Below are positions 7,012-15,420 of a DNA stretch of 29,589 bases, one piece after another. The number at the start of each line of letters is the position of its first letter. The stretch's first letter is position 1. Source of the stretch: an uncultured Oscillospiraceae bacterium (lineage in GTDB: Bacteria; Bacillota_A; Clostridia; Oscillospirales; Acutalibacteraceae); assembly GCA_910589395.1 (NCBI GenBank), contig CAJUTL010000013.1, forward strand, positions 1 to 29,589, given 5' to 3'. Position numbers and translations under genes: made by a program. The notes under the pieces were generated by a model, which had not been told where the DNA came from, made no database searches, and was given only the letters and a program-made list of their open reading frames with translations.

Positions 7012-8445
7012 TTACACCTTGATCTCCGGTGTTTCTTCCTTCACAAAGCTGTATTTTTCCAGCACCGGCTTTATGACCTCCGCCAGAAATTCTTCCGTCT
7101 GCCGGGGGGCTCTTCCCACGTATTTTTCCGGCTTTACAAGCTCGGAAAGCTCGGAAAGGGTCACGCCGAAAATCGGATCATTGGCAATTCTCTCGAGCAG
7201 GTCGTTTTCTCCGCCCTCTTCCTTTACCACCCTGGCCGCCGCCATGGAATGGACCCGAATGCGCTCGTGCAGCTCCTGACGGTCCGCACCCCGCTTGGCC
7301 GCGTCCATCATAATGTTTTCCGTGGCCATAAAGGGCAGCTCTCTGAGCATGTGCTGCTCGATGACTTTAGGATACACCACCAGGCCGTCCGCCACGTTGG
7401 CATAGAGGTTCAAAATGCCGTCCACCGCCAGGAAGGCCTCCGGCACGCTGATCCGCTTGTTGGCGGAATCGTCCAGGGTTCTTTCAAACCACTGGGCCGC
7501 CTCGGTCATGGCGGGATTCACCGCGTCGGCTATGACGTACCGGCTGAGGGAGGCGATGCGCTCGCTGCGCATGGGGTTGCGCTTGTAGGCCATAGCGCTG
7601 GAACCGATCTGGTTTTTCTCGAAGGGCTCTTCTACCTCCTTCAGGTGCTGCAAAAGCCGAATATCATTGGAGAATTTCGCCGCGCTCTGGGCAATGCCGG
7701 AAAGCACGGAAAGCATTTGGCTGTCAAGCTTTCGCGAATAGGTTTGCCCGGACACGGGAAAACAGGCCTCATAACCCATTTTCTCCGCAATGCGCCGGTC
7801 CAGCTCCCGGCACTTTTCATGGTCGCCCTCAAACAGCTCCAAAAAGCTTGCCTGGGTGCCGGTAGTGCCTTTACAGCCCAAAAGCTTTGCCTTCGAAAGC
7901 TGATACTCCACGTCCTCCAGATCCATCAGCAAGTCCTGCATCCACAGGGTAGCCCGCTTTCCCACCGTGGTGGGCTGGGCCGGCTGGAAATGGGTAAAAG
8001 CCAGGGTGGGAAGGTTCTTATAGTCCTCCGCAAATTTCCGAAGGACCCGGAGCACGCCAATGAGCTTATCCCGAAGCAGCTTCATGGCCTCGGTCATCAC
8101 GATCACATCGGTATTATCTCCCACATAGCAGGAGGTGGCCCCCAGGTGGATAATCCCTGCCGCCTTCGGGCATTGCTGCCCATAGGCGTACACATGGCTC
8201 ATCACATCGTGGCGCACTACCTTTTCCCTTGCCTCTGCCACCTCGTAATTGATATCCTCCGCATGGGCCTTCAGCTCCTCTACCTGCTCTTTTGTCACGG
8301 GCAGACCCAGCTCCAGCTCTGTCTCCGCCAGCGCGATCCAAAGCTTTCTCCAGGTGCGGAACTTCATATCGGGCGAAAAGAGATATTTCATTTCCCTGCT
8401 GGCGTACCGAGCGGACAAAGGGGATTCATAACTATTTCTTGCCAC
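7012..8445 (-). CDS. purB: adenylosuccinate lyase
   Basis: PurB acts twice in purine synthesis: it splits fumarate from SAICAR and from adenylosuccinate. The 477-residue product matches the longer clostridial type. It has HDVMSHVYAYG, then the lyase signature GSSAMAYKRNPMRSE carrying the flexible-loop catalytic serine, and further conserved segments ATSCYVGDNTD and THFQPAQPTT. Translation starts at GTG (8445-8443), with GGAAGGA placed 8 bases upstream; no ATG fits. It lies 79 bases after purC, whose product's reaction supplies its substrate, and upstream of the GNAT gene and purA. The four genes probably form one transcript driven by the purC promoter. Confidence 0.96.
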   Translation of the reverse strand: MARNSYESPLSARYASREMKYLFSPDMKFRTWRKLWIALAETELELGLPVTKEQVEELKAHAEDINYEVAEAREKVVRHDVMSHVYAYGQQCPKAAGIIHLGATSCYVGDNTDVIVMTEAMKLLRDKLIGVLRVLRKFAEDYKNLPTLAFTHFQPAQPTTVGKRATLWMQDLLMDLEDVEYQLSKAKLLGCKGTTGTQASFLELFEGDHEKCRELDRRIAEKMGYEACFPVSGQTYSRKLDSQMLSVLSGIAQSAAKFSNDIRLLQHLKEVEEPFEKNQIGSSAMAYKRNPMRSERIASLSRYVIADAVNPAMTEAAQWFERTLDDSANKRISVPEAFLAVDGILNLYANVADGLVVYPKVIEQHMLRELPFMATENIMMDAAKRGADRQELHERIRVHSMAAARVVKEEGGENDLLERIANDPIFGVTLSELSELVKPEKYVGRAPRQTEEFLAEVIKPVLEKYSFVKEETPEIKV

Positions 8446-8496
8446 AGGATCAATCCTTCCGAATTCTCTGTAAAATTAACAAAAAGAACGCTTTAC

Positions 8497-8527
8497 GCCC
8501 TTTCTAACAACGAATAGCTAACAACTA
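8497..8527 (-). repeat. TTGTTAG/AGAAAGGGC intergenic motif after purC
   Basis: The minus strand reads TAGTTGTTAGC, then a second TTGTTAG, then AAAGGGC. The TAG at 8527-8525 is the purC stop codon itself, so the motif is fused to the gene end. Confidence 0.7.
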
Positions 8528-9238
8528 TTCCCCCAGCCCAATACGCCGCATCATCTCGGCATAGGCATCTTCCACGCCGCCCATATCCCGGCGGAAGCGG
8601 TCCTTATCCAGCTTCTCATGGGTGTTCACGTCCCAGAAGCGGCAGGTATCGGGTGAGATCTCATCGGCAAGAAGGATCTTGCCGTCACCGGTTTTGCCGA
8701 ACTCGATCTTGAAATCGATCAGATCCACGCCGACGCTCTTAAAAAACTCCACCATGATCTCATTGATCCGGAAGCTCATGGAAGCGATCTGCGCCAGTTC
8801 CTCCCTGGTCGCCAGCTCCATGGCAAAAATGTGATAATCGTTTACCATGGGGTCGCCCAGTTCATCGTTTTTATAGCTGTATTCCAGTACCGGGGTCTTC
8901 ATGGGAGTACCCTCAGGCAGACCCAAACGCTTTGACAGGCTTCCGGCGGCGGTATTGCGCACAATGACTTCCAACGGTACGATAACTACCTTTTTCACCG
9001 CAGTTTCCCGGTCGCTGAGTTCCTCTACATAATGGGTGGGGATCCCCTGCTTTTCCAGCAAACGGAACATGAAATTAGACATGCGATTATTCACAACGCC
9101 CTTGCCGGTAATGGTACCTTTCTTCAGGCCGTTAAAGGCTGTGGCATCGTCCTTATAAGAAACGATGCAAATTTCCGGGTCGTCCGTTGCATATACCTTT
9201 TTTGCCTTTCCCTCATAGAGCATTTCCATTTTCTGCAT
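8525..9238 (-). CDS. purC: phosphoribosylaminoimidazole-succinocarboxamide (SAICAR) synthase
   Basis: PurC joins CAIR and aspartate using ATP to give SAICAR, the substrate of PurB next door. The 237-residue product is the standard bacterial length. It shows YEGKAKKVY at the start, the nucleotide-binding FNGLKKGTITGKG, then VVIVPLEVIVRN and the late signature LIDFKIEFG with LADEISPDTCRFWD. The ATG at 9238 is chosen because GGAGG lies 9 bases upstream and the family begins there; the reading frame stays open for a further 61 codons but that stretch is the leader. A strong promoter lies about 100 bases upstream. The gene is separate from any purEKLFQMNHD cluster within this window. Confidence 0.96.
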   Translation of the reverse strand: MQKMEMLYEGKAKKVYATDDPEICIVSYKDDATAFNGLKKGTITGKGVVNNRMSNFMFRLLEKQGIPTHYVEELSDRETAVKKVVIVPLEVIVRNTAAGSLSKRLGLPEGTPMKTPVLEYSYKNDELGDPMVNDYHIFAMELATREELAQIASMSFRINEIMVEFFKSVGVDLIDFKIEFGKTGDGKILLADEISPDTCRFWDVNTHEKLDKDRFRRDMGGVEDAYAEMMRRIGLGE

Positions 9239-9340
9239 TTGAGTAAACCTCCGTCCGCTAAACTTGCAGGCCTCTGCTTCTTTTCTTTCCCGGAAAAGCG
9301 GCGAAAAAGGAACGGTTCCCGCCACTTTCCACAGTGAATC

Positions 9341-9369
9341 ATTGTACCTGAACCGCCGCTTTCTGTCAA
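9341..9369 (-). promoter_or_regulatory. purC promoter
   Basis: On the minus strand TTGACA (9369-9364) and TACAAT (9346-9341) are 17 bases apart, one mismatch from the sigma-A consensus. The predicted leader is about 95 bases, GC-rich with weak hairpins and no recognised riboswitch. It probably drives purC-purB-GNAT-purA. Confidence 0.8.
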
Positions 9370-9479
9370 GTTTTCCCGGGAAAAAGATTCCCGTTTCCGC
9401 CAGATTTTCCGCAGTTTTCATAGAACTGAGGCTTTTGAAAGCAATTTTTTCAGCAGATGGGAAGTTTTTTATTTTTTTC

Positions 9480-9508
9480 TTGTCAAACAGCCGTCTCTGT
9501 GATAAGAT
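9480..9508 (+). promoter_or_regulatory. gdhA promoter
   Basis: TTGTCA (9480-9485) and TAAGAT (9503-9508) are spaced by 17 bases, preceded by a T-rich tract that may act as an UP element. It is divergent from the purC promoter, with the two -35 elements about 110 bases apart. Confidence 0.7.
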
Positions 9509-9563
9509 AAGGGGGTGATTTTGCAGGATTCAAGTTTCAAACTTGCATTTGGAGGGAAAATTT

Positions 9564-10895
9564 ATGTCTTATGTTGCCAATCAGCTGGAACTTTTGAAAC
9601 AGAAGAACCAAAATGAACCAGAATTCATTCAGGCTGCCACCGAGGTGCTCACCTCTCTGGAGCCCGTCATTCAGGCAAATCCTAAATATGAGGAAAACGG
9701 CATTCTGGAGCGCATCACCGAGCCGGAGCGCCAGCTCATGTTCCGGGTGCCCTGGGTGGATGATAAGGGAAAGGTTCAGGTAAACCGGGGCTTCCGGGTA
9801 CAGTTCAATTCCGCTATCGGCCCCTATAAGGGCGGCCTGCGGCTCCACCCTTCCGTAAACCTGGGCATTATCAAATTCCTTGGCTTCGAGCAGATCTTTA
9901 AGAACTCCCTGACCGGCCTGCCCATCGGCGGCGGCAAGGGGGGCTCCGATTTTGACCCCAAGGGAAAATCCGACCGGGAGATCATGGCCTTCTGCCAGAG
10001 CTTCATGACCGAGCTGTTCCGCCATATCGGCGCGGACACCGACGTACCCGCCGGGGATATCGGCACCGGCGCTAGGGAGATCGGCTACATGTTCGGCCAG
10101 TACAAGCGCCTGAAAAACGCCTTCGAGGGCGTGCTCACCGGAAAGGGGCTGACCTACGGCGGCTCTCTGGCCCGTACCGAGGCCACCGGCTACGGACTGC
10201 TTTACTTCACAAACGCCATGCTGAAGAAAAACGGCATTGAGATCAGCGGCAAGACCATCGCCATTTCCGGCGCTGGCAATGTGGCGATCTATGCCGCCCA
10301 AAAGGCCGCGGAGCTGGGCGCGAAGGTCGTTACGCTCTCCGATTCCACCGGCTGGATCTACGACGCCCAGGGGATCGACCTTGCGGCCATCAAGGAGATC
10401 AAGGAGGTAAAGCGGGAGCGCCTGACCGCCTACAAGGCCTACCGCCCCGATTCCGAATATCACGAGGGCAAGGGCGTGTGGAGCGTAAAGTGCGATATCG
10501 CTCTTCCCTGCGCCACACAGAACGAGCTTACCGCCGAGGACGCTAAAATGCTGATCGCCAACGGTGTGCTGGCCGTGGCGGAGGGCGCCAATATGCCCAC
10601 CACCCTGGAGGCCACCGAGCTGCTGCAAAAGGCAAATGTGCTCTTTGCCCCCGGCAAGGCCGCCAACGCCGGCGGCGTTGCCACCTCCGCCCTGGAAATG
10701 AGCCAAAACAGCCAGCGCCTTTCCTGGACCTTCGAGGAGGTAGACGCGAAGCTCAAGAACATTATGGAAAACATTTTCAAGAGCGCTGACGAGGCTGCGG
10801 AGAAATACGGCATGCCGAAAAACTATGTGGCCGGCGCCAACATCGCCGGATTCATCAAGGTAGCCGACGCCATGCTGGCTCAGGGAGTTTGCTGA
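9564..10895 (+). CDS. gdhA: NADP-type glutamate dehydrogenase
   Basis: GdhA reductively aminates 2-oxoglutarate with ammonia to glutamate. The 443-residue product is of the hexameric bacterial type: GPYKGGLRLHPSV binds the substrate, the catalytic lysine is Lys125 in PIGGGKGGSDF, and the catalytic aspartate is Asp165 in DVPAGDIG. These match the numbering I recall for Clostridium symbiosum GDH. The Rossmann domain begins AISGAGNVAIYAAQ, and the following strand ends TLSDSTGW. The SDS pattern resembles NADP-dependent enzymes, so NADPH use is inferred. The ATG at 9564 has GGAGGG 7 bases upstream; an in-frame TTG at 9543 is rejected. The gene is monocistronic between its own promoter and a strong terminator. 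Confidence 0.96.
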   Translation: MSYVANQLELLKQKNQNEPEFIQAATEVLTSLEPVIQANPKYEENGILERITEPERQLMFRVPWVDDKGKVQVNRGFRVQFNSAIGPYKGGLRLHPSVNLGIIKFLGFEQIFKNSLTGLPIGGGKGGSDFDPKGKSDREIMAFCQSFMTELFRHIGADTDVPAGDIGTGAREIGYMFGQYKRLKNAFEGVLTGKGLTYGGSLARTEATGYGLLYFTNAMLKKNGIEISGKTIAISGAGNVAIYAAQKAAELGAKVVTLSDSTGWIYDAQGIDLAAIKEIKEVKRERLTAYKAYRPDSEYHEGKGVWSVKCDIALPCATQNELTAEDAKMLIANGVLAVAEGANMPTTLEATELLQKANVLFAPGKAANAGGVATSALEMSQNSQRLSWTFEEVDAKLKNIMENIFKSADEAAEKYGMPKNYVAGANIAGFIKVADAMLAQGVC

Positions 10896-10900
10896 GGCAG

Positions 10901-10935
10901 TTGTTAGTTGTTAGGTGTTAGTCGTTAGAGAAGAG
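10901..10935 (+). repeat. TTGTTAG/AGAAGAGC motif after gdhA
   Basis: TTGTTAGTTGTTAG is followed by two degenerate copies (GTGTTAG, TCGTTAG) and AGAAGAGC, beginning 6 bases after the gdhA stop. It runs in the direction of the upstream gene, as do the copies after minus-strand genes. Confidence 0.65.
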
Positions 10936-10966
10936 CTCTCTTCCCGTTTGGGGAAGAGAGCTCTTT
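10931..10966 (+). terminator. gdhA terminator
   Basis: A perfect 15-base stem (AAGAGCTCTCTTCCC and complement) with a GTTT loop ends in a T run. It lies 35 bases after the gdhA stop. Confidence 0.85.
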
Positions 10967-11083
10967 TGCGCAGTGAAACACTTTACGCTATTAAGTGCCT
11001 GCTTTCAAGCTTTTATTTGTGGCATAAAAATTTTTTCTTAAATAAAATCGTAAAATTGCAAAAAATATTTTATGCCCTGTGTA

Positions 11084-11112
11084 TTGACATCACTGATTTT
11101 TGAGATTATAAT
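11084..11112 (+). promoter_or_regulatory. perfect consensus sigma-A promoter
   Basis: TTGACA (11084-11089), 17 bases, TATAAT (11107-11112): both hexamers are exact consensus, and the preceding 60 bases are strongly A/T-rich. It points at the frameshifted secreted-protein gene, with a leader of about 145 bases. The rest of 10967-11261 shows no gene. Confidence 0.85.
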
Positions 11113-11261
11113 TTAACCAAGGAAAGAATCAGAAAACAAAGGACTCATAAACATTTTATTAAGCGTGAATGTTCTGATGTTAGCTGTTCTCTTTTCTCCA
11201 TTGCAATGGCAAAGTCAATTACCTAAACTTGAAAACGATTTTATCAAGGAAGCATTACAGA

Positions 11262-12040
11262 ATGAAACTTAAAAAACTATGCTCTATCCTGCTTGCGTTT
11301 GTTCTTCTGGTCACATTTTCCATGAACTCCTTCGCTGAGGATATTGACTCTGCCGAATTTTCTGTGAAGGCTTCAGAAGCCCCCAGTGCCGTTCTTGAAT
11401 TTCTAAGGCATAATGGATATCCCTGTGCAGAAAGATTCCCTGATCTATGTTTCTTCTGAACCAGACCATAACATTTCCCGAACAGGAGATACTCCTCTCT
11501 CTTCCTTGTGCGTAGTTACAAAAACAGGGAACCAGGTTCAGCAGGATATTTTGGCAGCGTTTTCCGATAATACGGAAGATGCTCCTGTAAATTTGGATTT
11601 TCACGAGTTATTCAGAGAAAGCCGGGCCGGTTCCGTGCATGAATTCATCAATGCAAGTATCACAACCAGAATGACTACTTCCTATGAATCTTATACCTCG
11701 GGAAACAAAACCTATGTCCGCCCCCTTGGTGAGTATTTCGTAAACAAAAATAACGGCGGTGCGGCAAACCCGTCAAAAACGATGATCCAGACCAATAATA
11801 GTAGGAACGCTGTATTCTAAATCCGGCTCCACCTATACCTTTTTACAGAACGACTATGTTTACAGCAATACTTATACGGTGAATTCTCCAGCTTTTAATA
11901 CCATCTACAGCAAAGATAACGCTCTGGCTTCCAACCGTGTAATCGTACCGGACCCTTATGGCAATGTAGGATTTGAGGTTTATATGGAGATCACTGTGGG
12001 TGGAAGATTATATTATGGCACCGAAAAAGTTTATTATTGA
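11262..12040 (+). pseudogene. secreted protein gene broken by two frameshifts
   Basis: The start MKLKKLCSILLAFVLLVTFS is a classical signal peptide with a likely cleavage after SFA. The first frame runs to 11459, but coding sense moves to a second frame around 11400-11413 (MDIPVQKDSLIYVSSEPD onward, to 11820) and to a third around 11790-11800 (GTLYSKSGSTYTFLQND onward), ending at TGA 12038-12040. Each change shifts the frame by +1. Joined, the product would be about 258 residues of secreted, Ser/Thr/Tyr/Asn-rich beta-type sequence (for example GFEVYMEITVGGRLYYGTEKVYY without the last few residues). No family is recognised. It lies behind a perfect promoter and 55 bases before a lipoprotein gene. 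Either a decayed gene or sequencing errors would explain the breaks. Confidence 0.7.
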
Positions 12041-12095
12041 TCTTAAAGAGTCGTGCGTGCAGTGAAAAAATCGCTTCCTACAGGAGGGAAAACGA

Positions 12096-12737
12096 ATGAA
12101 ACAATCTGTGCTTTGCTGTGCTCTGTCTATCCTTCTGCTTTTGCCTTTTTCCGGGTGTACCCAGGAAAAAGGGCCGGCTGTCAGCGATAAGGTGTTGCAG
12201 GCGTTCCTGCTGCGGGAGGAAGAGGCTGTGGATCTGTTGGAAATTAGCGACGCCGCGAAAGAGGAAGGGAGCAACCATTTCTACCACAAAACCCTTTCCT
12301 GGTGCGGGATCAAAATGGATACGGAATTCATCTTTAAGAAGGAAAAAGCCTACTGCGTGACCGCCGAGAAGGTATATGACGATACTGAGAAAACCAGAGC
12401 TTTAGCGGAAGAATGTCTGAAACTGTTTAAGGAGCAGCTGGGTTCCCCTCATTCCTGTGCTTTCCTCCGGAACAATGTGGATACCGTCTTTGGGGAGACC
12501 TATACGGAAGACGAAAATGGAGCGGCAATCGAGCAGGAGGGCTTCGATACCATTTTTTCCGAAGAGCCCGTAATTGGCCGCCCATTGGAGTTCAAATTTG
12601 TCTTTCCCGGCACGGACGGAGCGGAGGACAGAATCTATCTCGTATGCTCCTATTACCGCGCAAAGGAAACGCCGGAACAGGTCACCTTCTCCTTTCAGAT
12701 CTTAGCCAATATTATGGATCCCGAATTTTCAAAATGA
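12096..12737 (+). CDS. putative lipoprotein
   Basis: The 213-residue product starts with MKQSVLCCALSILLLLPFSG followed by Cys21: a charged start, a hydrophobic core and the lipobox LPFSGC, so it should be lipidated and anchored to the outer face of the membrane. The mature part is mildly acidic with FYHKTLSWCGIKMDTEFIFKK, a helical Glu/Lys-rich middle and a C-terminal beta-rich segment ending FSFQILANIMDPEFSK. No known domain is recognised. AGGAGGG lies 7 bases before the ATG, a strong site. It follows the frameshifted secreted-protein gene and may share its promoter, since none is visible between them. A bidirectional terminator follows. Confidence 0.8.
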   Translation: MKQSVLCCALSILLLLPFSGCTQEKGPAVSDKVLQAFLLREEEAVDLLEISDAAKEEGSNHFYHKTLSWCGIKMDTEFIFKKEKAYCVTAEKVYDDTEKTRALAEECLKLFKEQLGSPHSCAFLRNNVDTVFGETYTEDENGAAIEQEGFDTIFSEEPVIGRPLEFKFVFPGTDGAEDRIYLVCSYYRAKETPEQVTFSFQILANIMDPEFSK

Positions 12738-12747
12738 AACACGGAAA

Positions 12748-12784
12748 AGCCAGGCTGTCAGCTTTTTGACAGCCTGGCTTTTTT
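12748..12784. terminator. bidirectional terminator between lipoprotein and protease genes
   Basis: Arms AGCCAGGCTGTCA and TGACAGCCTGGCT form a 13-base perfect stem with a short loop. T runs flank it on both strands, so it can end the plus-strand lipoprotein transcript and the minus-strand protease transcript. Confidence 0.85.
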
Positions 12785-12800
12785 GCGGTACTTAACTCTA

Positions 12801-15245
12801 TTATTTCAGCAGCCGATACAGGAAGGCCGCCATTTGTCCTCTGGTACAGGGCGCATCCGGGCTGAAGGTGGTTTTGGAGGTTCCGCTGGTAATTCCATTT
12901 TGCACCGCCCACTTCACGGCTTCGCAGTAATAAGCGCCACTTGGAACATCGGAAAACGGCAGGGAGCCTGACGGCTTCGGCGAGCCGGAGCACCGGTGCA
13001 GGAACGCGGCCATCTGGCCTCTGGTACAGGGGGCCTCCGGGGAAAAGCTGCTTTGGCTCGTTCCGGCTGTAATCCCCTGCTCTACCGCCCACAGAACCGC
13101 CTTGTAATAATAGTCTTCTTCCCGCAGGTCGGAAAATTTACAGCCGGTAAGCTTTGGCTCCGGGCTGCCTGCTGCCCGCCACAGAAACGCCGCCATTTGT
13201 CCACGGGTGCAGGGTGCATTGGGACTGAAGGTATTTTTTCCCGTGCCTGCCGCGATTCCCTGTTCCGCCGCCCAGGAAACGGCTTCGCAGTAATAATCGC
13301 TCTCCTTCACGTCCTGAAACTGTGGAGAGGGAACAGGCGTGGGATCTGGAACCGGCAAGGGGGACGGCTCCTGCGGTGGGGTAGGCCCGGACGTTGGCTC
13401 CGGTGTGGGGACAGGCGTGGGTGTAGGTGTAGGAGTCGGTACGGGAGATGGCGTTGGCGTAAGTGTGGGTGTGGGAGCTGGTGTAAGGGTTGGTGTTGGC
13501 GTGGGTGACTGCTCTTCTTTTTCTCCCACTGCTGTAAAAGCCTTCACACGGATCGCCTGCAAGAGCTTACTGTAGGCGCCGTCCCGATAACGATAGCTTC
13601 CCGCCGAGCTGTTCTGCGCGAGACGTAGCACAGGAGAGCCCTTGCCCTGTACCGTAACCACCACGCCGAAATAGCTGCCGCTTTTCAGCTCTACCTTCTG
13701 AGGAAGCTCTACGGTATAGTAGCCTGGGCGCTCCAAAACCTCGGAGATCACCGCTTTTCCACCGGCCAATGTACCGCTTTCCGGGTCTGCTGGGTCTGTA
13801 AGCTCCGTGTAGACCTTTATTTCAAAAACCGCCTGAGTCCCGTTTTGAAAAGCCGCCTGCACGGCCTTCAGGTATTCCGGCCGTTCCTCTGTTCCCTTTT
13901 TGGCCTGAAATACATTGGCCCCGGTGACGACGTTCATGGAAGCTGCTAAGCCAAAGTCCTCCGCCGAGGAATCATAGAAATAATTGTATCCATATTTTTC
14001 CTTTGGTTCATAGGAAAAAGCCCAGGTGCTGGAATCGATGGCATTATCATAGGAAAGCCAGAAATATGACAGAGAGCTGTAGCTGTTTTTGACAAGCCAC
14101 CCGCCATTTTGCGAGGCGCCCCCAGGGCTGAACAGCTCCGCCGGAATAGTATCGTCCCAGCCGATGATGGTACAGGCGTGGGGGCTGGAGCCGCTGCCGG
14201 ATTCTTTGCGGGGGTTATAATATTTCGTTTCCCGCAGATTATTGTAAGAGGCTGTTACCGCTCCATATTTTGCAATGGCCCGCTTCGTTTCCAGAATAGC
14301 GGCCGAGGGCTCCATGCCATAGGTATAGATCTGCTCGGCGGTGGAAAGCCGATAGGCGGAAGCCTCATAAGCATTCACAGAGCTTCCCGCTGCCACTTTG
14401 ATGGGAGCGCACCATTGGGAGAACAGCGAAGGTGTCAAACTGGTATTGCCAGGGGCGTGAAGGTAGTCGCCTACCCCGGTGTCCTCTCCCGCAGTATTCC
14501 CCAGCGGATCCGGCCCCCGGCTGTGACGGGCCCGTCCCAAAAGCTCCGGAGAAAGGCGAAGGGTATCGCTGTTCACCGTGGGATCGATCCCGCTGCGGTG
14601 AATGGAGATCTCCGATGCGGTAATGGGCGCATAGCACCAGCAAAGATTGGTATTACCCTGATCCTTGACCGGAGGAACGATACCGTAATTCCGGCTGTCA
14701 AACCTGGTCAGTCCCGCCACTTGTTCCGGATCCGCCGCCCGAAGCGCCGAAAGGGTTTGTGGCGCGTCCGGGGACGGAACACCCACCTCCGGCTCCCTAT
14801 ATTCGCCTCCGGGCTGTTCGGGAACAGAACCGGCAGGCCCTACCTCAAAAACCACCTCCGCCGTTTCCTGCTCCCCCTGGCCGCAGGTGGCAGTGATCTC
14901 CGCGGAATAGCGGCCCTCCGGCAAATCGGCCTTCGGCTGAAGCAGATAATCCTTACTAACCGCCCCGCCAAACAGCCAAATCGCTCCCTCCGGCTTTTTG
15001 AGAAGAAAGCTGTCTCCGCTTACGGAAACATCGATATTGTTCAGTACAGCCTGCCCCACGTTTTGCAGGGTGACCGGCTGGGCCTCCGGTTGACTGTAGC
15101 CCTCAGCCACAGAAGCAAAGACCGGCGGCGTTATCACAAGGATAGAGCTGGCGGCGTTTGCCGGAGAAAGAGGCATCGAAACTAAAAGCATCGCCACGCA
15201 CAGCAGACTGACGCCTATTCCCTTGCCAAATTTTCCAAACCCCAT
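12801..15245 (-). CDS. secreted papain-like (C1) peptidase with lectin-like and three SLH domains
   Basis: The 814-residue product has a signal peptide (about 1-31, cut after ANA), an immunoglobulin-like region (about 35-140) and a C1 peptidase domain. The oxyanion Gln and nucleophile lie in DQGNTNLCWCYA (Gln196, Cys202, six apart as in papain), His356 in SPHACTIIGWDD, and Asn387 in WLVKNSYSS. A beta-rich region (about 415-570) resembles the lectin-like domain that follows such peptidases in Firmicutes. A Pro/Thr linker (580-642) leads to three SLH repeats (about 645-690, 703-750, 762-810), each with the motif FSP.APCTRGQMAAFL, which bind pyruvylated cell-wall polymer. So it is a wall-anchored protease. 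The ATG at 15245 has GGAG 8 bases upstream. Target unknown. Confidence 0.9.
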   Translation of the reverse strand: MGFGKFGKGIGVSLLCVAMLLVSMPLSPANAASSILVITPPVFASVAEGYSQPEAQPVTLQNVGQAVLNNIDVSVSGDSFLLKKPEGAIWLFGGAVSKDYLLQPKADLPEGRYSAEITATCGQGEQETAEVVFEVGPAGSVPEQPGGEYREPEVGVPSPDAPQTLSALRAADPEQVAGLTRFDSRNYGIVPPVKDQGNTNLCWCYAPITASEISIHRSGIDPTVNSDTLRLSPELLGRARHSRGPDPLGNTAGEDTGVGDYLHAPGNTSLTPSLFSQWCAPIKVAAGSSVNAYEASAYRLSTAEQIYTYGMEPSAAILETKRAIAKYGAVTASYNNLRETKYYNPRKESGSGSSPHACTIIGWDDTIPAELFSPGGASQNGGWLVKNSYSSLSYFWLSYDNAIDSSTWAFSYEPKEKYGYNYFYDSSAEDFGLAASMNVVTGANVFQAKKGTEERPEYLKAVQAAFQNGTQAVFEIKVYTELTDPADPESGTLAGGKAVISEVLERPGYYTVELPQKVELKSGSYFGVVVTVQGKGSPVLRLAQNSSAGSYRYRDGAYSKLLQAIRVKAFTAVGEKEEQSPTPTPTLTPAPTPTLTPTPSPVPTPTPTPTPVPTPEPTSGPTPPQEPSPLPVPDPTPVPSPQFQDVKESDYYCEAVSWAAEQGIAAGTGKNTFSPNAPCTRGQMAAFLWRAAGSPEPKLTGCKFSDLREEDYYYKAVLWAVEQGITAGTSQSSFSPEAPCTRGQMAAFLHRCSGSPKPSGSLPFSDVPSGAYYCEAVKWAVQNGITSGTSKTTFSPDAPCTRGQMAAFLYRLLK

Positions 15246-15292
15246 TTTCAAGACTCCCCACTCCCTTCCTCCCAGATCTTTTTCTGAACCAC

Positions 15293-15321
15293 AGTATACA
15301 CACTTGTTTCCGGAAAAGCAA
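15293..15321 (-). promoter_or_regulatory. promoter of the SLH protease gene
   Basis: On the minus strand TTGCTT (15321-15316) and TATACT (15298-15293) are separated by 17 bases, with the -10 about 50 bases before the ATG. Confidence 0.65.
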
Positions 15322-15350
15322 GTTTATACTTTCAGGCCGTTAGCACAGAA

Positions 15351-15419
15351 AGAGCACCGCCAAACGGGCAAGCCCCCTTAAAAACAAGCAAGGATCGCCT
15401 TACTTACTGGCCGTGCTCT
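15351..15419 (-). terminator. possible hxlR terminator
   Basis: Arms AGAGCAC (next to the hxlR stop) and GTGCTCT, with flanking pairs, enclose a long loop; TTTCTG follows on the minus strand. The large loop makes it a weak candidate. Confidence 0.35.
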
Positions 15420-15420
15420 A

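Noticed and set aside
9239..9421. 61-codon N-terminal extension of purC
   Set aside because: The promoter -10 and leader fall inside it, so it cannot be translated; the family starts at the ATG at 9238.
9537..10706. 389-residue minus-strand ORF opposite gdhA
   Set aside because: It mirrors gdhA codon structure and has no ribosome site; gdhA has a promoter, ribosome site, terminator and complete catalytic motifs.
13320..13515. GT-rich tandem repeat as a microsatellite or regulatory repeat
   Set aside because: It is in frame inside the protease gene and encodes the Pro/Thr stalk, which explains the repetition.
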